This document shows, piece by piece, positions 33,656-41,092 of a stretch of DNA of 64,000 bases; positions within the stretch are counted from its first letter, which is position 1; the number at the start of each line of letters is the position of its first letter. Made by a program: the position numbers and the translations under genes. Origin of the DNA: DASUPK01 sp963815665 (GTDB lineage: Bacteria; Actinomycetota; Thermoleophilia; Solirubrobacterales; 70-9); NCBI GenBank assembly GCA_963815665.1, contig CAWFHN010000005.1, forward strand, positions 62,001 through 126,000, written 5' to 3'. Under the pieces are notes generated by a model that was given only the letters and a program-made list of their open reading frames with translations, did no database searches and was not told the origin of the DNA.

Positions 33656-33686
33656 GCGGGTTTGAACAGGCAGGGAGTGCGAAGAG

Positions 33687-33759
33687 AGCGGCGGACGGGA
33701 CTTGAACCCGCTACCTCGAGCTTGGGAAGCTCGCGCTCTACCAGGTGAGCTACCGCCGC
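33687..33759 (-). tRNA. tRNA-Gly (anticodon CCC)
   Basis: The 73-nt cloverleaf on the minus strand has acceptor arms GCGGCGG and CCGCCGC. The anticodon stem CGAGC/GCTCG holds TTCCCAA, giving anticodon CCC, and the T-loop is GGGTTCAAGTCCC. It reads GGG glycine codons. CCA is not encoded. It sits 50 bp from the divergent thioredoxin-family gene. Confidence 0.95.
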
Positions 33760-33809
33760 GCGCTCGCGACATTCTAGGTCCGTGGCGCCGCGTCACTAGC
33801 CTTCCCCCG

Positions 33810-34334
33810 GTGAGCTCGAAGTCATTCGCGGTGGTGATCGCCGTCCTGGCGGTCATCGGCCTGCTCGGATTTGGGCTGCTCAGCAAGGGCGAGGCGTCGC
33901 TGTCCCTCGGCGATCCGGCGCCGGACAAGCAGCTCACCGACCTCGGCGGCCCGGGCGCCGGGCAGATCGCGGACTACCGCGGCAAATGGGTGCTGGTCAA
34001 CTTCTGGGCCTCGTGGTGCGGGCCCTGCAAGGCGGAGGCGCCCGACCTGCAGGCCTTCCAGGTGGCGAACCGGGACCGGAACTTCACGGTTCTCGGCATC
34101 AACCTCTTCGACTCGACCGACCATGCGATCGCCTTCGTGCACCGCTACGGCCTCACCTACCCGCAGCTCCACGATTCGGGCGGCGACGATCGCAAGGACG
34201 CCTACGGGATGACCGGCTTCCCGGAGAACTTCCTGATCGACCCCCAGGGGCACGTCGCCCTGATCCGGCGCGGCCCGGTCGACGCGAGCTATCTCGACCA
34301 GACCGTCGAGCCGCTGATCCGGTCGGGATCGTGA
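33810..34334 (+). CDS. ccmG: CcmG/TlpA-type thioredoxin-like protein
   Basis: The 174-residue protein has an N-terminal membrane anchor (AVVIAVLAVIGLLGFGLL). A thioredoxin fold follows, with the active site WASWCGPCK (C70, C73) and an ENFLIDPQGH cis-Pro region. In system I cytochrome c maturation CcmG keeps the heme-binding cysteines of apocytochromes reduced. The start is a GTG at 33810. The stop overlaps the start of the ccmH gene (GTGA), which supports the assignment over a generic TlpA. Confidence 0.85.
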   Translation: MSSKSFAVVIAVLAVIGLLGFGLLSKGEASLSLGDPAPDKQLTDLGGPGAGQIADYRGKWVLVNFWASWCGPCKAEAPDLQAFQVANRDRNFTVLGINLFDSTDHAIAFVHRYGLTYPQLHDSGGDDRKDAYGMTGFPENFLIDPQGHVALIRRGPVDASYLDQTVEPLIRSGS

Positions 34335-34804
34335 GCGGCGTCTCCCGGCGGCTGTCGGCGCTTGGTGGGATCGCGACGCTCGTCGCACTGGTCGCGTTCG
34401 TATCGAGCGCCTCCGCCTGCACCCCCCGCACCAACCTGCCCGACGTGGAGGACGAGGTGATGTGCACGATCTGCGGGACGCTGCTCGAGGAATCCGACTC
34501 CCCACAGGCCGAGGGCGAGCGCTCGCTGATCCGGAAGCTTGTCGCCGAATGCCAGACGAAGGACCAGATCAAGGACGCCCTGGTCGCCCAGTACGGACCG
34601 CGGGTGCTCGCCACCCCGAGCGGGCACGGCTTCGACCTCACCGCCTGGATCGTCCCGGGACTGCTGATCGCCCTCGCCATCGTCGGGCTGGGGGTTGGAG
34701 CCACCCGGCTCGCCCGCCGCTCCGGCCCACCCGATCCCCCGGCGCCGCTCGATCCCGGCGACGAAGCGCGGCTCGAGCGGGACATCTCCTCCTACGACCT
34801 CTGA
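34331..34804 (+). CDS. ccmH: cytochrome c maturation protein CcmH
   Basis: The 157-residue protein has a signal peptide with a terminal Cys (VALVAFVSSASAC). A short domain follows with the CcmH redox motif EVMCTICG (C45, C48; the usual form is LRCxxC), then a membrane helix near 100-122 (WIVPGLLIALAIVGLGVG). It presents apocytochrome to the heme-ligation machinery. The GTG start overlaps the ccmG stop, and the gene ends 3 bp from a convergent acyltransferase gene. The other ccm genes of this window are 7-10 kb away. Confidence 0.87.
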   Translation: MSGVSRRLSALGGIATLVALVAFVSSASACTPRTNLPDVEDEVMCTICGTLLEESDSPQAEGERSLIRKLVAECQTKDQIKDALVAQYGPRVLATPSGHGFDLTAWIVPGLLIALAIVGLGVGATRLARRSGPPDPPAPLDPGDEARLERDISSYDL

Positions 34805-34806
34805 GC

Positions 34807-36090
34807 TCAGTCGCCGAGCAACACCGCGAGGAAGCGCGAGGAGAACTCCCGCGCCGCGTTCACGTCGAATAGCTCGGGCCCGCAGCGCAGGGTGACGAAC
34901 AGCCCCGCCTCCGAGGCCCCGATGCCGAGCGCCACACCGGCGGGCATCCGGACCGGCGGCGAGAACCAGAGCGCCTCGATGGGCAGGTCGGGACCGAGCC
35001 GCGCCGGCAGCTCCGGCCGGCCGACGTTGGAGAGCACCGCGGTCTCGGGGGCCTCCTCGGAGGGTGCCGGCAGCAGCGGCCCGAGCAGCCGCCGCAGCCA
35101 GACCGGTATGACACCGCCGGAGGCGAGCATCTGCGCGAAGTCCTGCGCCTTCAGGCGCTGGGTGCGCTCGGCCACGGCCCGCTGGGCCGCGTCGAGGTCG
35201 GTCTGCGCGTCCGGCGGGATCGAGACCGACAGCGTGGCAGCGAGGTTGGCGAGCAGCTCGCCGGACCACTCGTCCGGGCGGATGTTGACCGGCACCGTGA
35301 GCTCGATCGGCCCAGGCGAGACAGCGTGTTCGTCGTTCCAGCCGCGAATTGCGACCGCGAGCGAGGCGAGCAGGAGGTCGTTGAACGTCGCCGGGGCCCG
35401 GCGACGCGCCCTGGCCCGCTCGACTTCATCCGGAGTCAGGCTGGTCAGGCGGAGGGCCGCGGTTCCCCCGGTCCGTCCCCCGTCCGGCGCGATCCGAACG
35501 GCGAGCCCCGCGCCCTCCTCCCCGAGCCGCGAGCGCTCGCGGATCCGCTTGATGCGGTCGCCGAGGGTCCGCCTGCCGGCGAACTCGCGCAGGTCCCGCA
35601 TGCGGAGCGGGTCGACCTCCGGGACCGGATCGGGCTCGCCCGCGTACGCGCGCAGGATCGAGGCGAGCAGCCGGAAGGCGCCGATCCCGTCGCCGACGCC
35701 GTGGTTGAGGTTGAGGATCAGGGCGTCCCTGCCGGGGCAGCGGCCGAGGGTCAGCGAGAGAGGCGGCGCGGCATCAAGCGATGGGGCCGATGAGAGCGCT
35801 CGCTCGCGGAGCTCGTCCAGCTCCGCGTCCCCGGAACATTCGACGACCTGCGGCGGCCGCACCGCCGGCGAGTCGGCGATCACCCAGTTGCGATCGCCCT
35901 CCGGCCCCTCGGAGAGGGAGGCGCGCGCCATCGGATGGCGCACGAGCGCGGACGCGACCGCCGACTGGAGCCGCACGAGCTCGAGTCGCCCACCGACCCA
36001 GACCTCGGCGTGAACGCTCCACGGCTCCCCGGGCCGGTCGAGCCGCAGGAAGAGCTCGTCCTCCTCTGTGACCCGGGCGTGCTCAGGCAC
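34807..36090 (-). CDS. WS/DGAT-like acyltransferase (condensation-domain fold)
   Basis: The 427-residue protein resembles wax ester synthase/diacylglycerol acyltransferases. It has the active-site motif HxxxDG in NLNHGVGDGIGAFRLL (H130 to G135), an N-terminal region with FLRLDRPGEPW, and the conserved late segment VPVNIRPDE. The family joins an acyl-CoA to a hydroxyl acceptor to make storage lipids or surface lipids. The acceptor is unknown. It is divergent from the glycosyltransferase gene starting at 36131, with a gap of only 40 bp. Confidence 0.78.
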   Translation of the reverse strand: MPEHARVTEEDELFLRLDRPGEPWSVHAEVWVGGRLELVRLQSAVASALVRHPMARASLSEGPEGDRNWVIADSPAVRPPQVVECSGDAELDELRERALSSAPSLDAAPPLSLTLGRCPGRDALILNLNHGVGDGIGAFRLLASILRAYAGEPDPVPEVDPLRMRDLREFAGRRTLGDRIKRIRERSRLGEEGAGLAVRIAPDGGRTGGTAALRLTSLTPDEVERARARRRAPATFNDLLLASLAVAIRGWNDEHAVSPGPIELTVPVNIRPDEWSGELLANLAATLSVSIPPDAQTDLDAAQRAVAERTQRLKAQDFAQMLASGGVIPVWLRRLLGPLLPAPSEEAPETAVLSNVGRPELPARLGPDLPIEALWFSPPVRMPAGVALGIGASEAGLFVTLRCGPELFDVNAAREFSSRFLAVLLGD

Positions 36091-36130
36091 CCGGCGATCC
36101 TCCCAGACGGCGCTGCTAACTTGCGCCGCC

Positions 36131-37090
36131 GTGGCGAGCCCGAGCGAACCAGGGACGGATCCGACCTTCTCCGTGGTGATCCCGACGCAGGGGCGTCCGC
36201 GGACGCTGGCGCGGACGCTCGCCTTCGTCCTCCAATGCGATCCCCCGCCCGCGGAGGTCGTCGTTGTGGACGGAGATGGAACCAGCGAGCAGGTCGTCGA
36301 GGCCGCGCGCTCGAACGGCGGTCCGGCGATCCAGCACCTGACCGGCGGCCAGCCGCGCTCCTACAACCGCAACCTGGGCGCGGAGCACTCGACGGGGGAG
36401 GTCGTCGTCTTCCTCGACGATGACGCCAGGGCCCTGCCGTCGTTGTTCGGAGCGCTTGCCCGGGCCTACGCCGACCCCGGCGTCGTCGGCGCGACCGGGC
36501 GGGTGATCGAGCCGGGCCGGCGGAAGTTCGGTGGCGTCTCCTCCCGCATCAGGCGGGCGCTCTTCCCGGGCGGGCTCGACGGGACGATGACCAGCTTCGG
36601 CTACCCGCGCCGTATCGTGGAACCCGAGCGCGAGTGGGACGTCGAGTGGATGCAGGGCTGCTTGATGAGCGCCCGCCGCGATGCCGCGATCCAGACGCGC
36701 CACGACGAGAACCTGCCGAGCTCAATGGACGGCGAGGACGAGGACTTCGCCTACCGGCTCTCGCGACTCGGGCGCCTCCGGTACCTGCCCAACGCGATGG
36801 TGATTCACGAGCTGATGGGACTGGCCGAGAAGCACCGCGACCAGCGGCGCTTCGATCGCAACGTGGTGGTGTCCCGCGCCTACCTCCTCCGCAAGAACTT
36901 CGAGATCACCCCGCTGGTGGCCGCCCGCTTCGCCGGGCTGCTCGCCGTCCTGATCGGCCATCGGGCCATGAACCGGGAATGGAGCGGCGTCCAGGGCCTG
37001 ATCGACGGAATCCGCGCCGTCTGGCGCGAGCGCCACACCCCGCTGGACGAGTTCATCGCCGCCTGCCGCGGCGCGGAACTGGCCGTCTAG
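36131..37090 (+). CDS. glycosyltransferase family 2
   Basis: The 319-residue protein has the GT-A fold. SVVIPTQGRPRTLARTLAFVL is at the N-terminus, AEVVVVDGDGTSE follows, and the metal-binding VVVFLDDDARALPS is the DxD motif. A conserved mid-region WMQGCLMSARRDAA precedes a final acidic GEDEDFAYRL. It probably transfers a sugar to a lipid-linked or protein acceptor in envelope synthesis. I choose GTG 36131, which gives a normal N-terminus; an in-frame ATG at 36068 would overlap the neighbouring gene's start. A palindromic repeat follows the stop. Confidence 0.83.
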   Translation: MASPSEPGTDPTFSVVIPTQGRPRTLARTLAFVLQCDPPPAEVVVVDGDGTSEQVVEAARSNGGPAIQHLTGGQPRSYNRNLGAEHSTGEVVVFLDDDARALPSLFGALARAYADPGVVGATGRVIEPGRRKFGGVSSRIRRALFPGGLDGTMTSFGYPRRIVEPEREWDVEWMQGCLMSARRDAAIQTRHDENLPSSMDGEDEDFAYRLSRLGRLRYLPNAMVIHELMGLAEKHRDQRRFDRNVVVSRAYLLRKNFEITPLVAARFAGLLAVLIGHRAMNREWSGVQGLIDGIRAVWRERHTPLDEFIAACRGAELAV

Positions 37091-37118
37091 CCGCCGGTCC
37101 GTTCGCGATTGAGGCGAG

Positions 37119-37157
37119 CCGAAACCGCCGCTTTGCATGGAAAGCAGCGGTTTTCGG
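37119..37157. repeat. palindromic repeat copy A (CCATGC loop type)
   Basis: The arms CCGAAACCGCCGCTTT and AAAGCAGCGGTTTTCGG pair with one mismatch and one bulge, closing a GCATGG loop. The same core recurs at 38.25 and 40.38 kb. A second small hairpin (GGACCAG/CTGGTCC) follows at 37156-37181. Confidence 0.75.
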
Positions 37158-37238
37158 ACCAGAAATCGACAATACTGGTCCCGGTGAACACAGGGAGGAT
37201 CCGATTTAGGCGGGGCCCAGACGCGGGATAATCCAAGG

Positions 37239-37670
37239 ATGTCCGTGGGGGAGGAGGAATTCCGGGTTTTCCGCGAGCTCTGCGATGCGTTCAACAGTCT
37301 CCGAAGAGGCGACCTCGATGATCCCTTTACAGCCAAGCCGTTCCAGTATCTCCACGAGGACGTCGAGCTAGAGGACTATCCCGCCATTCCGGGTGCGACC
37401 TGGCACGTCGGGTACCCAGGCGCTCTCCAATGGACCACGAATCTCTGGGAGTCCTTCGAGGACTTCCGCCTGGAGCCACGAGAATTCATCCCTGGGAGAC
37501 GCGGCCGCTTCGTGTGCATCACCGACACTCTCGGGCAAGGTCGCCGCAGTGGCCTCGAGCTCAGCCTGACTGCCTATGCAGTTGTCACCGTCGAGGGGGG
37601 CAGAATCAGGCGCATCGCGATCACGACCGACCAGCGGGAGGCTCTCGAAGCGGCGGGAGTGCCGGAGTAG
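37239..37670 (+). CDS. SnoaL/NTF2-like protein
   Basis: The 143-residue protein begins with helices (EFRVFRELCDAFNSLRRGD), followed by a LHEDVELEDYPAIPG strand region. It ends in VEGGRIRRIAITTDQREALEAAGV. This is the usual NTF2/SnoaL topology with the family's alternating strands. There is no recognisable catalytic Asp/His pair of ketosteroid isomerase. It is a small stand-alone gene in AT-richer DNA than its neighbours, and palindromic repeat copy A lies 80 bp upstream. The ATG has AAGGA next to it. Confidence 0.65.
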   Translation: MSVGEEEFRVFRELCDAFNSLRRGDLDDPFTAKPFQYLHEDVELEDYPAIPGATWHVGYPGALQWTTNLWESFEDFRLEPREFIPGRRGRFVCITDTLGQGRRSGLELSLTAYAVVTVEGGRIRRIAITTDQREALEAAGVPE

Positions 37671-37678
37671 AACCCTCC

Positions 37679-38167
37679 TCAAATCCCAATCAAGATCAGC
37701 GTCATCGCGGCAGCCGTACTCAAGTGCCACACCGCATGGGGCCAATCCCCAGGTCTGTGCCAGATCCAGAAACCGACGCCGAATAACACCCACGCCCCGA
37801 GCAGCCACGCCCAGGCTCCCTGCCACAGCGCCACCCCCGATACCGGCACGAGCAGCGCGGCGATGAGCTTGTGGGAGTAGAAGCCGACGATGGTGAAGCC
37901 TCCGGCCACGGCCAATCCTTGGACGACCACCCCAAACGGAAGACCGATGAGAGCGCAGGTGGAGGCCAGCATCCCCGCGCCGTCTAGCTGCTTGTCATTT
38001 GCGTAGGCGTGGAAGAGAAAGGTGCCGATCACCAGCACAAAAAAGGCGAATGCGGCGTTGGGGTGATCGGGCAGCAGGATCACCGCAGGTACAAGGTAGG
38101 CGGCGGCCGTGGAAATACTCAGCGTGCCGTGAGTCTGGGTCACATGAGGCGGGTCGCTGAAAGCCAT
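37679..38167 (-). CDS. small polytopic membrane protein, possibly CREST-type hydrolase
   Basis: About 162 residues with six hydrophobic segments (for example ILLPDHPNAAFAFFVLVIGTFLFH, then LIGLPFGVVVQGLAVAGG). The conserved-looking residues H/D near DKQLDG and the C-terminal HRPGDWPHAVWHLST resemble the metal-binding pattern of CREST-superfamily membrane hydrolases (ceramidase/PAQR type). ATG 38167 is the best start; ATG 38182 is 5 codons upstream. It converges on the NTF2-like gene. The family call is tentative. Confidence 0.55.
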   Translation of the reverse strand: MAFSDPPHVTQTHGTLSISTAAAYLVPAVILLPDHPNAAFAFFVLVIGTFLFHAYANDKQLDGAGMLASTCALIGLPFGVVVQGLAVAGGFTIVGFYSHKLIAALLVPVSGVALWQGAWAWLLGAWVLFGVGFWIWHRPGDWPHAVWHLSTAAAMTLILIGI

Positions 38168-38232
38168 ACCCCTCACAGGCATCTTTGCAGCCGCTCTTTC
38201 AGAGTTCAAGCGGGTCCTCGGTGCTTGGCACC

Positions 38233-38285
38233 AAAGCCGCTTTGGACGAGAAGCAGTGGTCCTGCTTCGCATGGAAAGCAGCGGT
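38233..38285. repeat. palindromic repeat copy B (composite of both loop types)
   Basis: Two units abut: 38233-38260 is the TCGTCC-loop type (GCCGCTTTGGACGAGAAGCA, read in that sense) and 38262-38284 the CCATGC-loop type (CTGCTTCGCATGGAAAGCAG). GAAGCAG and CTGCTTC also pair with each other across TGGTC. The element precedes an NTF2-like gene by 24 bp. Confidence 0.75.
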
Positions 38286-38308
38286 CTGCGCGAGATACTG
38301 CACGGGCG

Positions 38309-38749
38309 ATGTCGGAGGAGAAATTCGAGGCGGTTCGGGGCTTCTACCGGGCTTTCGACAGGTGGCTTGCCTCCCTTAGCTCGGATCCTGCCGAGGGGGT
38401 AGAGCAGTCGCCGGAACTGGAGGAGATGTTCGATCACCTGGACCCTGATGCCGAATGGGATTGGCTTCCGAGCACGAACACCTTCAAGGGCCGCGAGCAG
38501 CTTCTGGAGGCGGTGGCGGACTGGTTCGAAACCGTGAGCACCTGGAGCGTGGAGATCGAGGAGTTGATCGACTGCGGCGGAGACCAAGTCCTGATGGTCT
38601 CGCGCGTCGAGGCGCGCGGCAAGGGCAGCGGCACCCCCTTCGCTCAGCGCGTCTTCTCCGTAATCAGCATTCGCAACGGCAAGCTCGCCCGATTCAAGGA
38701 CTACACGGAGAGAGCCAGCGCCCTCAAGGCCGTTGGGCTCTCGGAGTAG
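38309..38749 (+). CDS. SnoaL/NTF2-like protein
   Basis: The 146-residue protein has the NTF2 helical start (FEAVRGFYRAFDRWLASL). A LDPDAEWDWLPSTNTFKGREQLLEAV segment follows, then a cone of strands ending FSVISIRNGKLARFKDYTERASALKAVGL. The pattern closely resembles other SnoaL-like proteins in this window but does not identify a ligand. It starts at an ATG 24 bp after repeat copy B and ends 12 bp before copy C, so it is flanked on both sides by the palindromic repeat. Confidence 0.7.
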   Translation: MSEEKFEAVRGFYRAFDRWLASLSSDPAEGVEQSPELEEMFDHLDPDAEWDWLPSTNTFKGREQLLEAVADWFETVSTWSVEIEELIDCGGDQVLMVSRVEARGKGSGTPFAQRVFSVISIRNGKLARFKDYTERASALKAVGLSE

Positions 38750-38761
38750 GCGCCGACGAGA

Positions 38762-38794
38762 GACCGCTGCTCTGGACGAGAAGCGGCGCTTTTT
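38762..38794. repeat. palindromic repeat copy C (TCGTCC loop type)
   Basis: CCGCTGCT and AAGCGGCG flank CTGGACGAG. The core GGACGAGAAGC is shared with copies B and D and, with a small change, with F and G. It follows the NTF2-like gene's stop by 12 bp. Confidence 0.7.
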
Positions 38795-38880
38795 CCGGCC
38801 CAACTGGCTGCCCAGCGGGCCTTCTTCCCGAGTGCGCCGATGAGCGATGAATTCATCCGAGGAGATCGGTCTCTACCGTC

Positions 38881-39438
38881 ATGAGCGATAGAAAAGTAGT
38901 TCTCAAAATGGTCATGTCCCTCGACGGTTTCGCCACCAGCCCCGACGGGACCCATGAGTGGATGTTCGAGTGGTTCGGCGACGACTCGGGTGAGTGGAAC
39001 CTCCGCGCGCTTGAGGAGGCCGGCGTTCACGCGATGGGCCGCCGCAGCTACGAGATCATGGGCCCGCACTGGGCCGCGTCCGAGGGGCCGATCGCAACCG
39101 CGATGAACGAGACGCCGAAGGCTGTCTTCTCCCACACCCTGGAGAAGGCGGAATGGGGGCCGGCCGAGATCTTCGGCGGGGACCTGGGCGCGGAGATCGC
39201 GGAGCTGAAGGCTCGGGACGACGAAGGAACCGTCCTGGTCCACGGCGGCCCCACCTTCGCCATGTCGCTGACCCGTCTGGGCCTCGTCGACGAATACCAG
39301 CTCACCACAGTCCCGATTGCGATCGGCGCGGGCCGCAGCCCATTCGCCGAGCTGGACGAGCACCTGAAGTTCAACGTCGTCGACGAGGCGCGTTTCCGGA
39401 GCGGGGCCCTCGCGCAGATCCTGGTGCCGAGGCGATGA
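38881..39438 (+). CDS. dihydrofolate reductase/RibD C-terminal-family protein
   Basis: The 185-residue protein has the family's LKMVMSLDGFATSPDGTHEWM start, then HAMGRRSYEIM and the nucleotide-binding GTVLVHGGPTFAMSLTRLGLVDEYQL. These are the hallmarks of the RibD C-terminal/YwjB group of NADPH-dependent reductases. Physiological substrates of the stand-alone members are largely unknown. The gene lies 85 bp after repeat copy C and 50 bp before the VOC gene, on the same strand. Confidence 0.82.
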   Translation: MSDRKVVLKMVMSLDGFATSPDGTHEWMFEWFGDDSGEWNLRALEEAGVHAMGRRSYEIMGPHWAASEGPIATAMNETPKAVFSHTLEKAEWGPAEIFGGDLGAEIAELKARDDEGTVLVHGGPTFAMSLTRLGLVDEYQLTTVPIAIGAGRSPFAELDEHLKFNVVDEARFRSGALAQILVPRR

Positions 39439-39489
39439 GCGACTGAACGGAGCAGTCGGATGAGCATCGACACGCTGTAGTTTCGGCAC

Positions 39490-39924
39490 ATGGCACTACG
39501 TATGGACAACGTAGGCATCGTCGTTGAGGATTTGGCGGGGGCAATCGAGTTCTTTCGCGAGCTCGGGCTCGAGCTCGAAGGACAGGCGACGGTAGACGGA
39601 GAGTGGTCGGGGCGTATTACTGGACTGCGCGACCAGCAAGTCGAGATCGCCATGATGCGCACCCCGGACGGCCAGAGTCGACTCGAGCTTTCGCGATTCG
39701 TCACGCCACCTGTTGCCGCTGACCACCGGAACGCCCCCGTGAACGCTCTGGGCTACCTGCGTGTCATGTTCGCCGTTGACGACATCGACGATACGCTCGC
39801 CCGGCTCCGCGAACACGGCGCACAGCTCGTGGACGAAGTGGTCCAGTACGAAGACGTGTACCGGCTCTGCTACATCCGGGGGCCCGAAGGACTTCTAATC
39901 GGCCTGGCCCAGGAACTCGGCTGA
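39490..39924 (+). CDS. VOC-superfamily protein (glyoxalase/dioxygenase fold)
   Basis: The 144-residue protein has two beta-alpha-beta-beta-beta modules: MDNVGIVVEDLAGAIEFFRELGLELEG, and later YLRVMFAVDDIDDTLARLREHG followed by RLCYIRGPEGLLIGLAQEL. The terminal Glu typical of metal-binding VOC enzymes is replaced by the AQEL ending, and His is missing from the first strand (MDNVGIVV). Metal binding is therefore uncertain. The gene follows the reductase gene and precedes repeat copy D by 6 bp. Confidence 0.75.
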   Translation: MALRMDNVGIVVEDLAGAIEFFRELGLELEGQATVDGEWSGRITGLRDQQVEIAMMRTPDGQSRLELSRFVTPPVAADHRNAPVNALGYLRVMFAVDDIDDTLARLREHGAQLVDEVVQYEDVYRLCYIRGPEGLLIGLAQELG

Positions 39925-39930
39925 GCCGCA

Positions 39931-39960
39931 CCGCGGCTTCTCGTCCAAAGGGACTATTTC
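39931..39960. repeat. palindromic repeat copy D (TCGTCC loop type)
   Basis: CCGCGGCTTCTCGTCCAAAG lies between the VOC gene's stop and the end of the convergent NTF2-like gene. It is followed by GGACTATTTC, which resembles the GGCTATTCC tail seen after copies E and F. The right arm of the stem is degenerate. Confidence 0.6.
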
Positions 39961-40352
39961 GGGAGCCGGGCGGCTTCGAAAGCCTCAGCTCTCTCTTGGA
40001 ACATCTCGAGCCGAGTGGTCAATCCATTCTCGACTGTGAAGACGAATGTGCTTTTCGCGACGACTTCGATCCCGTCACGCCCGCGCATGTGAGCGGTATT
40101 GGGAACCACGACGCGGTGGCCCACCTGCGTTAACTCGTGGGTCTCGAGTTCGACCGTTTCGAAGGTGGACCAGAACTCGCTCCAAAACGACTCGAGCCCA
40201 TGATGGCCACGGTAGACACCTTTCAGTGGGCCATTCGAGCGTGACCAGTCGAGTTCAGCATCTGGGCTCCAAGTGGCCAACCCAGCTGCCAGGTCTCGTC
40301 GGTTGAAAGCCTCCAAGCCACGGCGAACGACCTCAACGATCTCTTGCGACAT
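39954..40352 (-). CDS. SnoaL/NTF2-like protein
   Basis: The 132-residue protein begins MSQEIVEVVRRGLEAFNRRDL. It has a WSPDAELDWSRSNGPLKGVYRGHHGLESFW strand-turn typical of the fold and ends ARLPK. As in many members, WSPDAELDW carries an acidic residue that could lie in the pocket. This is the third NTF2-like gene within 3 kb. The ATG is clear. The palindromic repeat flanks it on both sides (copies D and E). Confidence 0.7.
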   Translation of the reverse strand: MSQEIVEVVRRGLEAFNRRDLAAGLATWSPDAELDWSRSNGPLKGVYRGHHGLESFWSEFWSTFETVELETHELTQVGHRVVVPNTAHMRGRDGIEVVAKSTFVFTVENGLTTRLEMFQERAEAFEAARLPK

Positions 40353-40376
40353 ACGCCGCCAGTATCCCTTGGCGGA

Positions 40377-40404
40377 GCGCTGCTTTCCATGCGAAACGGC
40401 TATT
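40377..40404. repeat. palindromic repeat copy E (CCATGC loop type)
   Basis: GCTGCTTTCCATGCGAAACG is the reverse-sense form of the unit in copies A and B, followed by GCTATTCC. It sits between the NTF2-like gene's start and the stop of the serine-acetyltransferase-like gene. Confidence 0.7.
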
Positions 40405-40413
40405 CCACCCCGG

Positions 40414-41040
40414 CTACATCTCGAGGATGTGGCCGCTGGCCATGATCTCGGCGCCCTTGCCCTCGACGATCGTCGACTTGGGCCCGATCGCCAGGCTTCC
40501 CGGCGGCATGTCCTGCGTGACCATCGCGTGGGCGCCGACCACGCAGCCGTCGCCGATCGTCAGGTCGCCGATCACGGAAGCGTTCATGAAGACGACGACG
40601 CCGTCGCCGATCACGGGGCCGTGCTCGTCGCCCGGCTGGGCGCCGAAGTTGGTCATGTGTGCGATGCGGCATCTCGACCCGATCGTGACGCCGGGCGCCA
40701 TCGAGATCGTGTGGGGGTGCGGCAGGAAGAGGCCCGGCCCGATCTCGCAGCGGTAGGCGAGGTCCATCGAGTGCTTCCAGATCAGGATGTTCCGCCAGAG
40801 CCAGTGCAGCCAGGGCGGCGAACCGTTGGTGAGCCGAAGCAAAACGACCGCGTGCAGGGACGGATTGATCACGAGACGCGGCAGGAAGAGGAGCCTCCGC
40901 TTGAGAGCGCCGGAATCGCCGCGCAGCCGCGAAAAGGCGCGGTAGTCCTCACGCATCAGCGCCCACATCCCGAGACGTGGCTGGGTCGCGGGCTGGGCGC
41001 CGTCGGTCGCGGCGACCGGCCGCTCGGTTGCCTCCTCCAT
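40414..41040 (-). CDS. serine acetyltransferase-like hexapeptide acyltransferase
   Basis: About 208 residues. An N-terminal helical region (LMREDYRAFSRLRG) is followed by left-handed beta-helix repeats with the CysE-type segment IGPGLFLPHPHTISMAPGV. The active-site histidine turn differs from CysE and resembles sugar O-acetyltransferases. It probably acetylates a surface polysaccharide component, given the following glycosyltransferases. ATG 41040 is the likely start; an upstream start at 41082 is in frame. Confidence 0.75.
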   Translation of the reverse strand: MEEATERPVAATDGAQPATQPRLGMWALMREDYRAFSRLRGDSGALKRRLLFLPRLVINPSLHAVVLLRLTNGSPPWLHWLWRNILIWKHSMDLAYRCEIGPGLFLPHPHTISMAPGVTIGSRCRIAHMTNFGAQPGDEHGPVIGDGVVVFMNASVIGDLTIGDGCVVGAHAMVTQDMPPGSLAIGPKSTIVEGKGAEIMASGHILEM

Positions 41041-41092
41041 GACGCCGCGAGGGTAGCTGAGGGGCGGGGCCCGCCGATGCACTCCATGGGGC

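Noticed and set aside
37119..40404. Integron-like attC sites in the small-gene run
   Set aside because: The repeats lack the attC R-box core sequences (GTTRRRY/RYYYAAC) and no integron integrase is present, so they are treated as REP-like palindromes.
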